64,000 nucleotides of DNA. Source: Cellulomonas sp. GTDB lineage: Bacteria > Actinomycetota > Actinomycetes > Actinomycetales > Cellulomonadaceae. Numbering within the stretch: position 1 is the stretch's first letter; each line of letters starts with the position of its first letter. Of this stretch, positions 63,392 to 64,000 are shown in pieces. A program made the position numbers and the translations under genes. The notes under the pieces were generated by a model that was not told the DNA's origin, ran no database searches, and was given only the letters and a program-made list of their open reading frames with translations. The stretch covers positions 51,255-115,254 of the forward strand of contig NZ_JAGIBD010000021.1 of assembly GCF_017744555.1 (NCBI RefSeq). Direction: 5' to 3'.

Positions 63392-63811
63392 ATGGGACCG
63401 TCACAGCGCCGCGCCCCGGGGGACGAGGGCTTCACGCTCGTCGAGCTGCTCGTCGTCATCATCATCATCGGGATCCTGGCGGCCATCGCGATCCCGGCCC
63501 TCGTGGGGCAGCGGAAGAAGGCCGCGGACGCGAGCCTGAAGTCGGACCTGCGGACCGTCGCCACCGCGCTCGAGGCGTCGCGGACGCAGGAGGGGGCGCT
63601 GCCGACCGTGGCGAGCGCGGTCGACGACCTGCGGATGAGCCCCGGCAACACCGTCGCCGTCTCGGTGACGGGAGAGGACTTCTGCCTCGTCGGGGACCAC
63701 CCCGGGGGGATCGGAGCCTCGCACGCGTGGGTCTACGACACGAGCGCGGGTGGGTTCGCCGACGCCTCGGTCGTGAGCTGCGCGGGGGCGGTCACGTTCG
63801 CGCTGCCCTGA
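63392..63811 (+). CDS. Type IV pilin-like protein
   Basis: The precursor has a 13-residue leader ending in Gly, cut before F14 by prepilin peptidase (DEG|FTLVELL), and E18 is the conserved Glu5 of mature pilins. The hydrophobic helix VVIIIIGILAAIAIPAL follows. The globular part is short (139 residues in all) with two cysteines that could form the usual C-terminal disulfide (DFCLVG and SCAG). It may be a minor pilin or the major subunit. No peptidase gene is in the window. ATG 63392 lacks a strong ribosome-binding site and depends on coupling to pilC. Confidence 0.9.
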   Translation: MGPSQRRAPGDEGFTLVELLVVIIIIGILAAIAIPALVGQRKKAADASLKSDLRTVATALEASRTQEGALPTVASAVDDLRMSPGNTVAVSVTGEDFCLVGDHPGGIGASHAWVYDTSAGGFADASVVSCAGAVTFALP

Positions 63812-63960
63812 CGGGCGCCGCCGTCCGGGTGAACTCTTCGGACATTCTTCCGGCCGCCTCACGAGGGTGCCCGCGGACGCCGAAGGGTGCGGTGGGCACG
63901 TTGCCACGGCAGGGTGCTGCGGCTTCATCTGGACATCGAGAATGAAATGGGGACGAGCAC

Positions 63961-64000
63961 ATGATCGCTCGCATTCGTAAGTCGATCGACGAGAAGGACC
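63961..64000 (+). CDS. Start of a second pilin gene, cut by the window edge
   Basis: The ATG at 63961, behind GGGGACGA, opens the frame MIARIRKSIDEKD, which runs off the window. This basic leader followed by a charged DEKD is how actinobacterial pilin precursors begin just before the GFTLIELL cleavage site. The gene is therefore probably the next, perhaps major, pilin. The 149 bases between the two pilin genes hold no other feature I can name. Confidence 0.6.
   Translation, partial: MIARIRKSIDEKD

Noticed and set aside
1..64000. CRISPR arrays, insertion sequences, prophage genes
   Set aside because: I saw no regularly spaced repeats, transposase motifs, terminal inverted repeats with target duplications, or phage structural genes on either strand.

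Overview
The window is a very GC-rich stretch of an actinobacterial chromosome, most likely from the Cellulomonadaceae (Cellulomonas-like). This assignment is inference. It rests on extreme GC bias at third codon positions, many GTG starts, an SsgA-family cell-division protein, phosphatidylinositol and PI-mannoside genes, a tRNA Gly-Cys-Val cluster, TANNNT -10 boxes close to start codons, and the gene order thrS-HIT-pgsA-acyltransferase-pimA-pdxS-pdxT-yebC-ruvCAB-yajC-secDF-apt-relA known from actinobacteria. I see no insertion sequence, prophage, integrase, CRISPR array, rRNA or replication origin.

Bases 1-16,250 are accessory in character. They hold the tail of a cupin-like protein, a sucrase/ferredoxin-like protein, an amylosucrase, a small unknown gene group ending in a strong hairpin, a family 2 glycosyltransferase, a phosphoesterase interrupted by an in-frame TGA, and an Hsp20 behind a CIRCE-like element. 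A four-gene redox run follows (two short-chain dehydrogenases, a zinc alcohol dehydrogenase, a TPP enzyme). Next come a small membrane protein divergent from an unusual fusion of a trypsin-like protease domain with a zinc phospholipase C / S1-P1 nuclease-like domain, and an ArsR regulator overlapping a SulP transporter that seems to start at CTG.

Bases 16,330-18,600 hold four tRNA genes (Gly, Cys, Val-GAC, Val-CAC), an aminodeoxychorismate-lyase-like gene and an SsgA-family gene. From 18,700 to 38,190 is a conserved housekeeping block: thrS, an Ap4A-phosphorylase-like HIT protein, three early PIM-synthesis genes (pgsA, acyltransferase, pimA), the PLP synthase genes pdxS and pdxT with a NUDIX gene and kynU between them, yebC, ruvC-ruvA-ruvB, yajC-secD-secF, apt and relA. 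After it come a lone AbiEi-like gene, a DUF349 protein with a membrane-anchored cyclophilin, a metallo-beta-lactamase-fold hydrolase, hisS, and an Rv2578c-type radical SAM gene under a perfect LexA box. Then follow aspS, an acetyltransferase, an MMPL transporter, rarA, rpsD, two small membrane proteins, alaS, ruvX, mltG and aroE.

The last 5.3 kb is a type IV pilus cluster: pilB, pilT, pilC, a pilin-like gene, and the first codons of a second, probably major, pilin cut by the window edge.

The clearest candidates for something undescribed are the protease-phospholipase/nuclease fusion at 11,863-14,145 with its divergent membrane partner, the SOS-controlled radical SAM gene, and the unknown gene trio at 3,463-4,048. 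Short-range control signals are plentiful: two LexA boxes, one CIRCE-like element, an ArsR-type operator, several probable leaderless promoters, a structured rpsD leader and eight hairpin terminators.
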